A stretch of DNA of 40,771 bases from Ignavibacteria bacterium (GTDB lineage: Bacteria > Bacteroidota > Ignavibacteria > Tepidaquicellales > Tepidaquicellaceae): NCBI GenBank assembly GCA_016783945.1, contig JADHVP010000018.1, positions 1-40,771 of the forward strand. The letters run 5' to 3'. Position numbers and translations under genes: made by a program. Under the pieces are notes generated by a model that worked only from the letters and a program-made list of their open reading frames with translations, was not told the origin of the DNA and did not search any database. This document shows, in pieces, positions 6,983-14,504 of this stretch (positions are counted from its first letter, which is position 1; the number at the start of each line of letters is the position of its first letter).

Positions 6983-9900
6983 TTATGCTTGTTCAACTAT
7001 CTTTATTTCTTCTTTAGTTAAACCATATAGTTCGTAAACCATTTGGTCTATTTCTTTATCGGCTGTATCAATTTCAGCTCTCAATTTCTGTGCTTTTTGT
7101 TTTTGCTCGATAAAGTAATGCATCCATTCTGCTTCTTCTGAAAGGCTCAATTGCACTTTTGCTTTTTTTAATTCTTTTAAAAAATCTTTAAACTCCAATT
7201 CGTGCCAGTTCTGGAGTTTCTTTGAAATACTGTCAAAGTTAAATTTGGTAGATAACAAGGAGATAAAACTTGAAGTTATTTTTTCGTTTTCTGAATGAAT
7301 ATTTAACGCTTTTACGGCTAACCGTGATAGGCTTTCTGATATTTTTGATAAGTCCTTATGAATTGGGATTTTTTCAATATACGGTCTTCTGAAATCATAA
7401 TATCCACCTTGTAGCGTTGAGCAGTTATTTTTTAAATAGAAAAATATTAAAGAAGAATTTAGAAGAGCTAATAAAGATTTATCTCCCGAACTAATAAAAA
7501 AGTTGTTATCTGAAAGTGTATATTCTCCTGTTTCGTCAATAAAAAAATTACACTCATTATTAATTCTTGGGTAAATTATTTTGGGTTCAGATAGTAAATG
7601 AGAATTTTTACTACCATACCTGCTCAAACACCACCAATTAAACCTACCTTCCTTAACTTCAGGGCGAATACTTAACTTTTCTTTATTTGTCAGTAAATAA
7701 TCTTTTATTAAACTATTACTATCAATATCATATTCCCATGGTAAAAACATGAGATATAAATCTTGAAAATCAGCATTATATCTCTTTACTTCTTTACCCA
7801 TCAATATTTTCTTTAATACTTGTGATTCCCCAAGTTTTAATTTAGTCTCTTCGTTAATGATAAATACCTCATTGCAACCTGTTGAAACACCTCTAAATAT
7901 TTTATCATCGACAAACTCTTTCAATTCTATTGAATTTGAAACCATTCTATCTATCAACTGTTTAGAAGCTGCGTTAATAAATGTCCAATTATTTTCATCA
8001 AGTGAACTCAACGCCACTTTAAATTCATTTTGTTTAAGAACAGTTATCGGATCATAAGTATTATTTCTTTTGCTAATTTCTGAATATAAAAAATTTGAAT
8101 TTTTCTTTTGTTTTGAGAAAGTAAAAATGATTGGGTATGTTGTAGCATCTTCAAATACAGGGTAATCATCAAAATCATAAATTAATTCTATACTTGCCTG
8201 TTCTAAAATAACCTTTCTTATCTCTTTTCCATATTTAGCACGCATGAATTTGTTTGGCAAAATATAGGAAAATAGACCAGTTTCTGATAATATTGATAAA
8301 CCTCTTTCAATGAAGTAAGTATATAAATCAGCAATACTGTTATAGCAACTGTATTTTTCTTCTAAATGTGGTTTTATTTCTTTAAATAATTCTTGTCGAA
8401 CATACGGCGGATTCCCAATCACCACATCAAACCCACCTTTGTATTCGGTACGGAAGGCATGGTTGTAGGAACAACAGAAACTATTTATAGATTCGACAAG
8501 GAGACTTGTCCACTTATTACTTTGCAACTCATGTTTTTGTCTATTGTTTTGTATATACTCCACCGTATTCCATAGCTGTTTTTCATCGGTTATTTCTTTA
8601 CAGCCAAATTTTTGTGTCCATAACGAGTTGTAGGTTTTCTTTTCTTCTTTCGACAAGGAGACATGTTTCGACAAGGGGTCATGTTTCGACAAGGGGTCAT
8701 GTTTCGACAAGGGGACATGTCCCCTTGTTGTAATACCTTTTTCGGTATTGTATTCTTTAGATGTAATCGCTTTTATTTTTCCTACTATTTTAGGTACTTC
8801 CTCTTGCTCACAAACCAGCAGTATGTGCATGTGGTCGCCGCAAATATTGTATGCCATTACATTTAGTTTGTCTTCTTTTACAATTTCTGTTATTGTTTTG
8901 GTAATAAAAATTTCATCTTCCGTTTCCAGCCAAATGGGTTGAGCAATTGGTCGAGTGCCGTCATCTCTTTTTTGTCTTACCTTATAATCTATCATCCGTT
9001 GCGATGTACGACTGTCGTGTGTTGCAGTGGTAATATGAAAAGCTTTTTTTTCTTTTTCTATAAAAACAGCAGGAAACTCTTTTTTCCAGTTAAAGGCTTT
9101 TTCTCCTGCAACTGTTGGGTCGTCAATTAAAGAATTACCGCATTTAATGTTATTGTTTAAGGTTGTGAGTTTTCGTCCTCTTTGTGCGGTACGCAGCCAC
9201 AACGAGAGCTTGGCTATATCTACACTTTCTTCGTTAATGTCGACACCATATATGTTTTTCTCCAAAATGTGGTTGCTTACATCCTGGAACACAATGCTTG
9301 CACCAAACAGTTGGGCTTGTAATTCGTCAATGTATGCGTGTTCTCTCATTAAAAACTCTAAGGCCTGGTTTAAGAAAGCACCGCTACCGCAAGCAGGGTC
9401 GCAAATGGTAATATTCAATAACCAGTTTCGGTACGCTTGCAAGTTTTCGTCTAAAGCTTTAATGGTACCCTTTTTACGGTTTCGCCTGCCTTTGGCATAT
9501 TCTTCATCTACAATACCCAATTCGGCTTTCTTTACATCGCACAGTTTGCCAACTGTATTTTCTACAATGTATTTGGTAATATATTTTGGTGTATAAAATA
9601 CACCATCTTTTTTCCGCTTGCTTTTACTTTTATCTACCTTCTGCCCTTCTAATTGTGCGGTAATATTCTCAATTTCGTTGAGCGAGTTTTCAAAAATGTG
9701 TCCGAGTATGTTTACATCTACTTCGCTCTGAAAATCGTAATTGGTGAGTTTCATTACGTGTGAATGCAACACTTCATCTTCCAATACAATATTGTCTAAC
9801 AATTCATCGGGCTGAAACAAGCCACCATTGTAAGCAAAAATATCGTCAACGGTTTTCTGTCCTTTTCTTCCTGTATCAATGTATCCGAAATATTGCTTAA

Positions 9901-10723
9901 AAATGTCGTACAAATGTTTGTAAGCATCTTCTTCTTGCAATACTTCCCAACGCTTTATGATTCGTGAAATGGAATTAGGAGGCAGCAATCCGCTATCTTC
10001 TGCAAAAAAGATAAACAAATAACGATCTAATAGTTTTTGCGTTTTATTAAACAACAGCAATTTATCACCTTCCGCATTATTCTTTACCATGTTCTGCCAC
10101 AAATCCGTTCGGAAAGCAGCGTAATCTTTATAAAGCTGTTTGGTAATTTTTTCTTCCTCGAGTAAACTTTCTTCTTTTACTTTTAGCGGTGTTGCCTTAA
10201 ACAGATTTTCAGCACTCAAACACAACCATAGCAATTGAAATTCAGTTTCGGTTAGGGTAAAGAGATTAAACTCCAAATGCTCCACCGAATGATGAATAAA
10301 GAAACGCAGCTTTTCAAAATTGGAAGTAACTACATAAATACAACCTGTTTGGTTGTTCTTATAATTGAAAGCTTGAACATTTATTTTGTCAAGGTCTTTG
10401 GTATCTGTACCTTTTAATTCAATAACAGCCAATGCTTTTCCGTTTTGCAAAATAGCCCCATCCGCTTTTTTAGCTCCTTTTTCGTTTTTAAACTCGGTTG
10501 TTAGATTAAAGTCAGGTTGTGGATTGAGTGTATATCCCAATATCTTCACAAAGAGTTCTCTTAGAAACCCTTCCTGAAACTGTTCTTCCTTTGCATCACG
10601 AATATTTTGCTGAATTTCAGGATTGTGAAAATATACTTTGAATTTATTGTAAGCCGAAGCAACAACTGTCTTGTCTAAAGTTTTTAAGTGTTTTTGGAGT
10701 ACTGAGTTTTGAAAAAATCCCAT
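6983..10723 (-). CDS. Type IIG (Eco57I-like) restriction-modification enzyme with embedded HUH/Y1 domain
   Basis: This is a single 1246-residue chain. A PD-(D/E)xK nuclease core is seen at Asp88 and Glu102-Leu-Lys104 (KADGAI, IELKGT). The N6-adenine methylase follows: GVFYTPKYI (near 377), motif I DPACGSGAF (near 438), GVDINEESV, and motif IV NPPY (769-772). A specificity region and helical tail complete it. Between EFPAVF (about 550) and GGFDVVIGNPPY, normally close together in this family, lie about 210 extra residues resembling an IS200/REP-associated Y1 transposase: FHITTATHDSR, the HUH motif His631-Met-His633 (CGDHMHILL) and a candidate catalytic Tyr723 (VEYIQNNRQKH). A run of PLSKHD repeats sits inside this insert. 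The frame is open throughout, so the product is probably made. Such enzymes cut and methylate one strand at an asymmetric site. Confidence 0.85.
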   Translation of the reverse strand: MGFFQNSVLQKHLKTLDKTVVASAYNKFKVYFHNPEIQQNIRDAKEEQFQEGFLRELFVKILGYTLNPQPDFNLTTEFKNEKGAKKADGAILQNGKALAVIELKGTDTKDLDKINVQAFNYKNNQTGCIYVVTSNFEKLRFFIHHSVEHLEFNLFTLTETEFQLLWLCLSAENLFKATPLKVKEESLLEEEKITKQLYKDYAAFRTDLWQNMVKNNAEGDKLLLFNKTQKLLDRYLFIFFAEDSGLLPPNSISRIIKRWEVLQEEDAYKHLYDIFKQYFGYIDTGRKGQKTVDDIFAYNGGLFQPDELLDNIVLEDEVLHSHVMKLTNYDFQSEVDVNILGHIFENSLNEIENITAQLEGQKVDKSKSKRKKDGVFYTPKYITKYIVENTVGKLCDVKKAELGIVDEEYAKGRRNRKKGTIKALDENLQAYRNWLLNITICDPACGSGAFLNQALEFLMREHAYIDELQAQLFGASIVFQDVSNHILEKNIYGVDINEESVDIAKLSLWLRTAQRGRKLTTLNNNIKCGNSLIDDPTVAGEKAFNWKKEFPAVFIEKEKKAFHITTATHDSRTSQRMIDYKVRQKRDDGTRPIAQPIWLETEDEIFITKTITEIVKEDKLNVMAYNICGDHMHILLVCEQEEVPKIVGKIKAITSKEYNTEKGITTRGHVPLSKHDPLSKHDPLSKHVSLSKEEKKTYNSLWTQKFGCKEITDEKQLWNTVEYIQNNRQKHELQSNKWTSLLVESINSFCCSYNHAFRTEYKGGFDVVIGNPPYVRQELFKEIKPHLEEKYSCYNSIADLYTYFIERGLSILSETGLFSYILPNKFMRAKYGKEIRKVILEQASIELIYDFDDYPVFEDATTYPIIFTFSKQKKNSNFLYSEISKRNNTYDPITVLKQNEFKVALSSLDENNWTFINAASKQLIDRMVSNSIELKEFVDDKIFRGVSTGCNEVFIINEETKLKLGESQVLKKILMGKEVKRYNADFQDLYLMFLPWEYDIDSNSLIKDYLLTNKEKLSIRPEVKEGRFNWWCLSRYGSKNSHLLSEPKIIYPRINNECNFFIDETGEYTLSDNNFFISSGDKSLLALLNSSLIFFYLKNNCSTLQGGYYDFRRPYIEKIPIHKDLSKISESLSRLAVKALNIHSENEKITSSFISLLSTKFNFDSISKKLQNWHELEFKDFLKELKKAKVQLSLSEEAEWMHYFIEQKQKAQKLRAEIDTADKEIDQMVYELYGLTKEEIKIVEQA
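8493..8728. repeat. REP-like 18-bp tandem repeats and 22-bp palindrome inside the restriction enzyme gene
   Basis: Four consecutive 18-bp units with consensus TTCGACAAGGGGTCATGT occupy 8649-8666, 8667-8684, 8685-8702 and 8703-8720. The last unit continues into a perfect 22-bp palindrome at 8707-8728 (ACAAGGGGACA and its complement). A fifth, isolated copy begins at 8493 (TTCGACAAGGAGAC) and forms the inverted repeat GACAAG-gaga-CTTGTC (8495-8510). All are in frame and encode the PLSKHD-type repeats, inside the region encoding the Y1-transposase-like domain. Confidence 0.85.
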
Positions 10724-10754
10724 GTTATTTATCTTATTCTCTTTGTCTTATTAA

Positions 10755-10890
10755 ATGGGTATACAACATTCAGTATATGAAAAGTAGGCGATTGCGTGGT
10801 TATTCACTATCAAGTTACACAGGGTTGAAGCGGATTACAACCCTTTGCATACCTGCCCTCCCACCAATTTTTTATATCCATAGTTATAGC
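10755..10890 (-). repeat. Fold-back intergenic element E (attC-like)
   Basis: The exact core TATGAAAAGTAGG is at 10776-10788, facing a TTTTTTATATCC arm near 10868-10880. An internal 7-bp hairpin, AGGGTTG (10821-10827) with CAACCCT (10838-10844), lies between. The minus strand starts GGCTATAACTATGG and ends GAATGTTGTATACC. It lies directly 3' of the DUF4268 gene and 5' of the restriction gene. Confidence 0.55.
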
Positions 10891-10898
10891 CATTATTT

Positions 10899-11837
10899 TT
10901 ACATTTTTTTTAGTATCGGTTTAAAGAAATTCGTAAATGTTTCAAGGTTTTTTTTGAACCATTGAAACTGATTTTCCCATTGATTTTTCTTTGTCATTTC
11001 TCCGTTGGTGGTCAGAATTATTGCAGATTGTTTCTTGTCATCCATTCTTAACCATTGCAAACTGCTATCTATTTCGTTCAGTGATTGGTCTTTAGCAATT
11101 TCTAACAATTTATCAAAATTATCTTTTGCATTTTGACCTGTAATATTCAACCAGATACTTAATGTATTATCTCTTGTACTTACAGATGCCGAAAGATTAA
11201 AATCACTTTTCCCAATTGCAATATTTGTCCAATGTTGGGGTTGTGGCTTTTGCATTCTTATTCGACTTCCATTTTCGTTCAAAAAATCTTTCAATCCTTG
11301 CCAATATTCTTGTTGTAGAAGTTTTGTATCAGTCAAATTTTGTGATGATGCAGATTTGCGAACAGATTTTGCCCAGTCATTAGGTTTAGAAATTAGATTA
11401 AACATTGGAGCAGAAAGAGATTCGCCTATTTTATAAAGTTCAATTTCCATTCCAAAAAAGTTGAATGTATCATCTGTTATTCTATTTAACCAATCCAAGG
11501 CTGCTCGATGTTCTTCTGTAAACTTTTGGGAAATCCAAATTATGGTTACTGCATCAAGTCCTGCTGCATATGTTATTAATTGTCCTAAATGAGTGTGGTC
11601 TGTTTTTTCAAGTTGATTTTCAATTAATACATAATGATTATTGGCAGTATCAAGACACAAAATATCTGCTCGAAAAGGCCCAACATTTTCTTCTTGCCTT
11701 TGAACTTCTAACTCAATTCCAATTGTTTCACTTAATAATTCGATATTTTCTTCACGTGCAAGCCAAGGAGTAAAGTCAGTATCTTCTTTCTTCCATTGCT
11801 TTCTTAAATCAATTTTTTCTAATTTTCCAAGTTTCAT
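10899..11837 (-). CDS. DUF4268-type protein with PD-(D/E)xK-like nuclease fold
   Basis: The 312-residue protein has an N-terminal nuclease-like core: GPFRADILC with Asp58, then YVLIENQLEKTDHTHLGQLITYAAG with Glu73-Asn-Gln75 (an ExQ variant of ExK). This is followed by IIWISQKFTEEHRAALDWLN. The C-terminal part (EYWQGLKDFLNENGS through the QWENQFQWFKKNLETF tail) is the DUF4268 region. Members often sit in restriction or defence clusters; activity is not established to my knowledge. AAAGGGAT ten bases before the ATG is an acceptable ribosome binding site. It precedes the type IIG gene, separated by element E, so the two may be independent cassettes rather than a system. Confidence 0.8.
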   Translation of the reverse strand: MKLGKLEKIDLRKQWKKEDTDFTPWLAREENIELLSETIGIELEVQRQEENVGPFRADILCLDTANNHYVLIENQLEKTDHTHLGQLITYAAGLDAVTIIWISQKFTEEHRAALDWLNRITDDTFNFFGMEIELYKIGESLSAPMFNLISKPNDWAKSVRKSASSQNLTDTKLLQQEYWQGLKDFLNENGSRIRMQKPQPQHWTNIAIGKSDFNLSASVSTRDNTLSIWLNITGQNAKDNFDKLLEIAKDQSLNEIDSSLQWLRMDDKKQSAIILTTNGEMTKKNQWENQFQWFKKNLETFTNFFKPILKKM

Positions 11838-11864
11838 TTTTTTCTTATCCCTTTATTTATAATA

Positions 11865-11945
11865 GTTAGAACGATTATATATATTAATTGTTCTTACACC
11901 ATCAAAATGACTTTGTATTAAATTTTACTTAACTCTAATAATCCT
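11865..11945 (-). repeat. Partial attC-like element F at the inner edge of the array
   Basis: AACGATTATATATATTAA (11870-11887) matches element B at 17 of 18 bases (4728-4745) but lacks the AAAAGTAGG extension. On the minus strand the element lies between the ribE-tail fragment and the DUF4268 gene, where the 5' border of the cassette series would fall. The partner arm is only weakly complementary. Confidence 0.35.
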
Positions 11946-12085
11946 TTACTTCACTTCCCACCACTTATCACTCTCTTCACATACTTTCCCATCATATCAA
12001 ACTCGATGTTCACCGGGTCTTTTGGTTTTAGATACTTGAAGTTTGTTACTTCGTGTGCATAATTATTATTACAACTTAGCCTCAA
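11946..12085 (-). pseudogene. Duplicated 3' end of ribE
   Basis: The minus strand reads EVTNFKYLKPKDPVNIEFD then MMGKYVKRVISGGK and a TGA stop, against the same segment at the end of intact ribE (12792-13406), which differs in only two residues. Over the last ~102 bases I count about 11 differences, mostly at third codon positions, roughly 89% identity. Upstream the copy continues for about 35 bases (AAGTTGTAATAAT) with a one-base deletion, then homology ends near 12085. It has no start and only about 35 codons. The synonymous pattern suggests it was part of a working gene until recently. Confidence 0.85.
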
Positions 12086-12101
12086 CGCAGAGAGTAAAAT
12101 A

Positions 12102-12398
12102 TCATTTTAAAATTCTATCAATCCAGTATTCTGGTTTTCTATGTTGGTGAGCTACCGCAATAATATAAATTTTTTCATTATGGACTGTATAAATCAAATT
12201 ATATGGAAAATTTCTTAATATAGCTTTTCTTGTATGTATTGAATTTATTGTCCAGGCTTCTGGAAACCGGGATATTAATTCAATTGTTTTTAATACTTCA
12301 TTGAAAAATTTATTACCAAGTCCATGTGATTGTAAGTTATGATATTCGATCGCATCATCTAATTCAACTAAAGCTGGCTCAATAAATTCAACTTTCAT
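12102..12398 (-). CDS. ParE/RelE-superfamily toxin
   Basis: The 98-residue protein has the ParE-type layout: VEFIEPALVELDDAIEYHNLQSHGLGNKFFNEVLKTIELI, FPEAWTINSIHTRKAILRNFPYNLIYTVHNEKIYIIAVAHQHRKPEYW. The RNFPYNLIYTV and IIAVAHQHRKPEYW blocks are typical of family members paired with short addiction-module antitoxins. ParE toxins inhibit gyrase and RelE toxins cut mRNA; which applies here cannot be told from sequence. Its ATG follows the antitoxin stop codon with no spacing. Confidence 0.88.
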   Translation of the reverse strand: MKVEFIEPALVELDDAIEYHNLQSHGLGNKFFNEVLKTIELISRFPEAWTINSIHTRKAILRNFPYNLIYTVHNEKIYIIAVAHQHRKPEYWIDRILK

Positions 12399-12608
12399 CT
12401 ATTTATACCTTTGAATGATTTCGTCTAAAGGAGTAGTATTAACTTTTCCTTTTACTAATGCGTGGTATCTTTTCTCTGATTCATCTGCCCAGATTTGTTC
12501 GATTTTTTCATCAGTTTTATCAAGGCTTTGAGCTAACATCTCGATAAGTTGAAGTCTTTCTGCAGGTCTAAGATGTAGTGCTTCTTTTAATATTGTTTTT
12601 GAATCCAT
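12399..12608 (-). CDS. Addiction-module antitoxin (TIGR02574/PF09720 type)
   Basis: The 69-residue protein reads LKEALHLRPAERLQLIEML, then AQSLDK and a WADESEKRYHALVKGKV tail, the standard signature of this short antitoxin family (helix, L-x-P-A-E-R-L-x-L, then W-x-x-E-x-x-R-R). A clear Shine-Dalgarno, AAGAGG, sits about 10 bases before the ATG at 12608. It is the first gene of a two-gene operon with the ParE/RelE-like toxin and lies directly 3' of ribE. The pair is bracketed by the intact and the duplicated ribE tail. Confidence 0.87.
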   Translation of the reverse strand: MDSKTILKEALHLRPAERLQLIEMLAQSLDKTDEKIEQIWADESEKRYHALVKGKVNTTPLDEIIQRYK

Positions 12609-12791
12609 CTGCTTTTACCTCTTTCTATAAAATTGTATTATTATTATTTAAATTTTATTTTTGCTAAGTCTAATATTCTTTTTTAAAACAAATACGTTTT
12701 TAAATTCTACGAAAATGCTGTGTTATAATCAATTGCTATATATTATCGTATTATTAAATCATTAATCTTTTTCGTACGGTCTTTCTTCACT

Positions 12792-13406
12792 TCACTTCCC
12801 ACCACTAATTATCCTCTTCACATATTTCCCCAGCATGTCAAACTCGATATTAACCGGGTCTTTTGGTTTTAGATACTTGAAATTTGTTACTTCGTATGTA
12901 TGCGGGATTATTGCAACTTTGATAAGAACTGATTTTTTATTCTCTTTTACAATCTCTGCAATTGTAAGACTGATCCCATTGATTGAGATCGAACCAACAT
13001 AAATTATATTGTCTTTAAACCTCGAAGAGAATTTCACGAAGTACTCCCAGCTGTCTTTCAGACGGTTAATCTTCTCGACTGTACCGGTTGTATCGACATG
13101 TCCCTGTACGATGTGACCATCAAGAGTTGAATTCAGTTTCATGGGTTTCTCAAGGTTTACAAAACTATTTACACTCAAATATCCGAGATTGGTTTTACTT
13201 AATGATTCCTTAATAGTTGTGAATTGAAATTTATTACCAGTAGTTTTTTCGATTGTCATGCATGCTCCGTCAATTGACATGCTGTTCCCGGTTTTTGTAT
13301 CTTTCAGATATCCTCGTTTTGTTGGTTGGACAACGAATGCTATACTGTCTCCTTTTTGTTTCATCGAAATTATTTTTCCCGTGTCTGTTACTATTCCTGT
13401 AAACAT
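12792..13406 (-). CDS. ribE: Riboflavin synthase alpha chain
   Basis: The 204-residue enzyme begins with the diagnostic MFTGIVTDTG. It contains two lumazine-binding repeats: about 1-95 (NSMSIDGACMTIEK) and 96-200 (GHIVQGHVDTTG, SISINGISLTIAEI). It converts two 6,7-dimethyl-8-ribityllumazine molecules into riboflavin in the cytosol. The start lies three bases after the ribD stop, so the two are coupled. It is the terminal gene of the long minus-strand run. A copy of its last ~35 codons lies at 11946-12085. Confidence 0.95.
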   Translation of the reverse strand: MFTGIVTDTGKIISMKQKGDSIAFVVQPTKRGYLKDTKTGNSMSIDGACMTIEKTTGNKFQFTTIKESLSKTNLGYLSVNSFVNLEKPMKLNSTLDGHIVQGHVDTTGTVEKINRLKDSWEYFVKFSSRFKDNIIYVGSISINGISLTIAEIVKENKKSVLIKVAIIPHTYEVTNFKYLKPKDPVNIEFDMLGKYVKRIISGGK

Positions 13407-13409
13407 GTG

Positions 13410-14504
13410 TTATGAATTTTTAATGTTTTTATAATGAAGAATTAAATCGTTATCGGAAGTTATTTTTTTTAATAAATATAATTCTTTTGCTTTTTTCAAG
13501 CTGTTTATTTTAAAGTCATTGAAGGATGAAATCCCTTTACCGATTATTTTTGGGGAAACTATTAAATACAAGTCATCGAATAAATTTGCTTCAGCAAACT
13601 GTGAAAACAAATTTCCACCACCTTCTACAAGCACACTTGAAACGTTTAATTTGTAAATTGATCTCAATATCTTCTTTAAGTTTATACGATTCTTTTTCTC
13701 CTTTAAGTATATAGCTGAAAAACCTTCATGAGTTTTTTTAGCTTGCTTTTTCTTTGAAGTGAATACATAAGTATGTGCTTTGTCCGGATCGGAAAAAAGT
13801 TTAAGATTATTTTTATAAAGTTTGAAATCTTTATCGATTACGAAACGCATTGGATTCCTTCCTTTTACTTCCCGAACAGTCAGCTCGGGGTCATCGTACT
13901 TTGCAGTGTTCGTACCTATTAAAACAGAATCATATTCACTCCTGAGCTTATGCACGAATATTCTTGATTCCTTCCCTGAAATCCATCTAGAATCGTAGTT
14001 CGATAAAGCAATTGTTCCATCAATGCTCTGGGCAATTTTCAATGTAACGTATGGAAGCTTTTCAGTTATGCATTTTACATAAAACTTGTTTAATTCTTTG
14101 CATTTATCTTCGAGGATTCCGAATCTAACTTTTATACCTGCTTCTTTTAATTTGTTTATACCGTTTCCATTAACAAGTTCGTTCGGATCTGTCATACCAA
14201 TAATTACTTCGGAAATTTTTTCTTCTATTATTAAATCCGTACAGGGCGGTGTCTTCCCAAAGTGGCAGCAAGGTTCAAGGTTAACATATAAAACTGCCCC
14301 TTTTAAATCATGTCTATTTCGTTTTGCATCTTTAATTGCGTTTACCTCTGCATGTGCATCACCATATCTTTTATGGTAACCCTTACCGAGTATTTTATAA
14401 TTTTTTTCTATGATACAGCCTACCATAGGATTCGGTGATGTATGACCTTTTCCTCTTTGAGCAAGTTTTACACAATCGTTTATGAAAACTTCATCTTTTG
14501 TCAT
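13410..14504 (-). CDS. ribD: Bifunctional riboflavin biosynthesis deaminase/reductase
   Basis: The 364-residue protein is standard length for RibD. The N-terminal zinc deaminase (1-150) has His51-Ala-Glu53 and the PCCHFGKTPPC zinc motif (Cys79, Cys88), plus SPNPMVGC. The C-terminal reductase (150-364) has LKIAQSIDGTIAL, RIFVHKLRSEYDSVLIGTNTA, and VLVEGGGNLFSQF. It carries out the second and third steps from GTP, giving the ribitylaminopyrimidine. Its ATG overlaps the end of the upstream GT2 gene by four bases, and ribE follows three bases later. Confidence 0.95.
   Translation of the reverse strand: MTKDEVFINDCVKLAQRGKGHTSPNPMVGCIIEKNYKILGKGYHKRYGDAHAEVNAIKDAKRNRHDLKGAVLYVNLEPCCHFGKTPPCTDLIIEEKISEVIIGMTDPNELVNGNGINKLKEAGIKVRFGILEDKCKELNKFYVKCITEKLPYVTLKIAQSIDGTIALSNYDSRWISGKESRIFVHKLRSEYDSVLIGTNTAKYDDPELTVREVKGRNPMRFVIDKDFKLYKNNLKLFSDPDKAHTYVFTSKKKQAKKTHEGFSAIYLKEKKNRINLKKILRSIYKLNVSSVLVEGGGNLFSQFAEANLFDDLYLIVSPKIIGKGISSFNDFKINSLKKAKELYLLKKITSDNDLILHYKNIKNS

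Noticed and set aside
8649-8728. CRISPR array
   Set aside because: Units are directly adjacent with no spacers, only 18 bp, and lie in frame inside a coding gene.
8500-9600. Plus-strand ORFs across the type IIG gene, including one covering the REP-like repeats
   Set aside because: They are antisense shadows; the repeat gives a short repetitive peptide, but no start signal or homology supports a gene.
3155-12101. Complete insertion sequence or integrase gene in the island
   Set aside because: No transposase or recombinase ORF is present apart from the Y1-like domain embedded in the restriction enzyme; terminal repeats of a simple insertion sequence are not evident.
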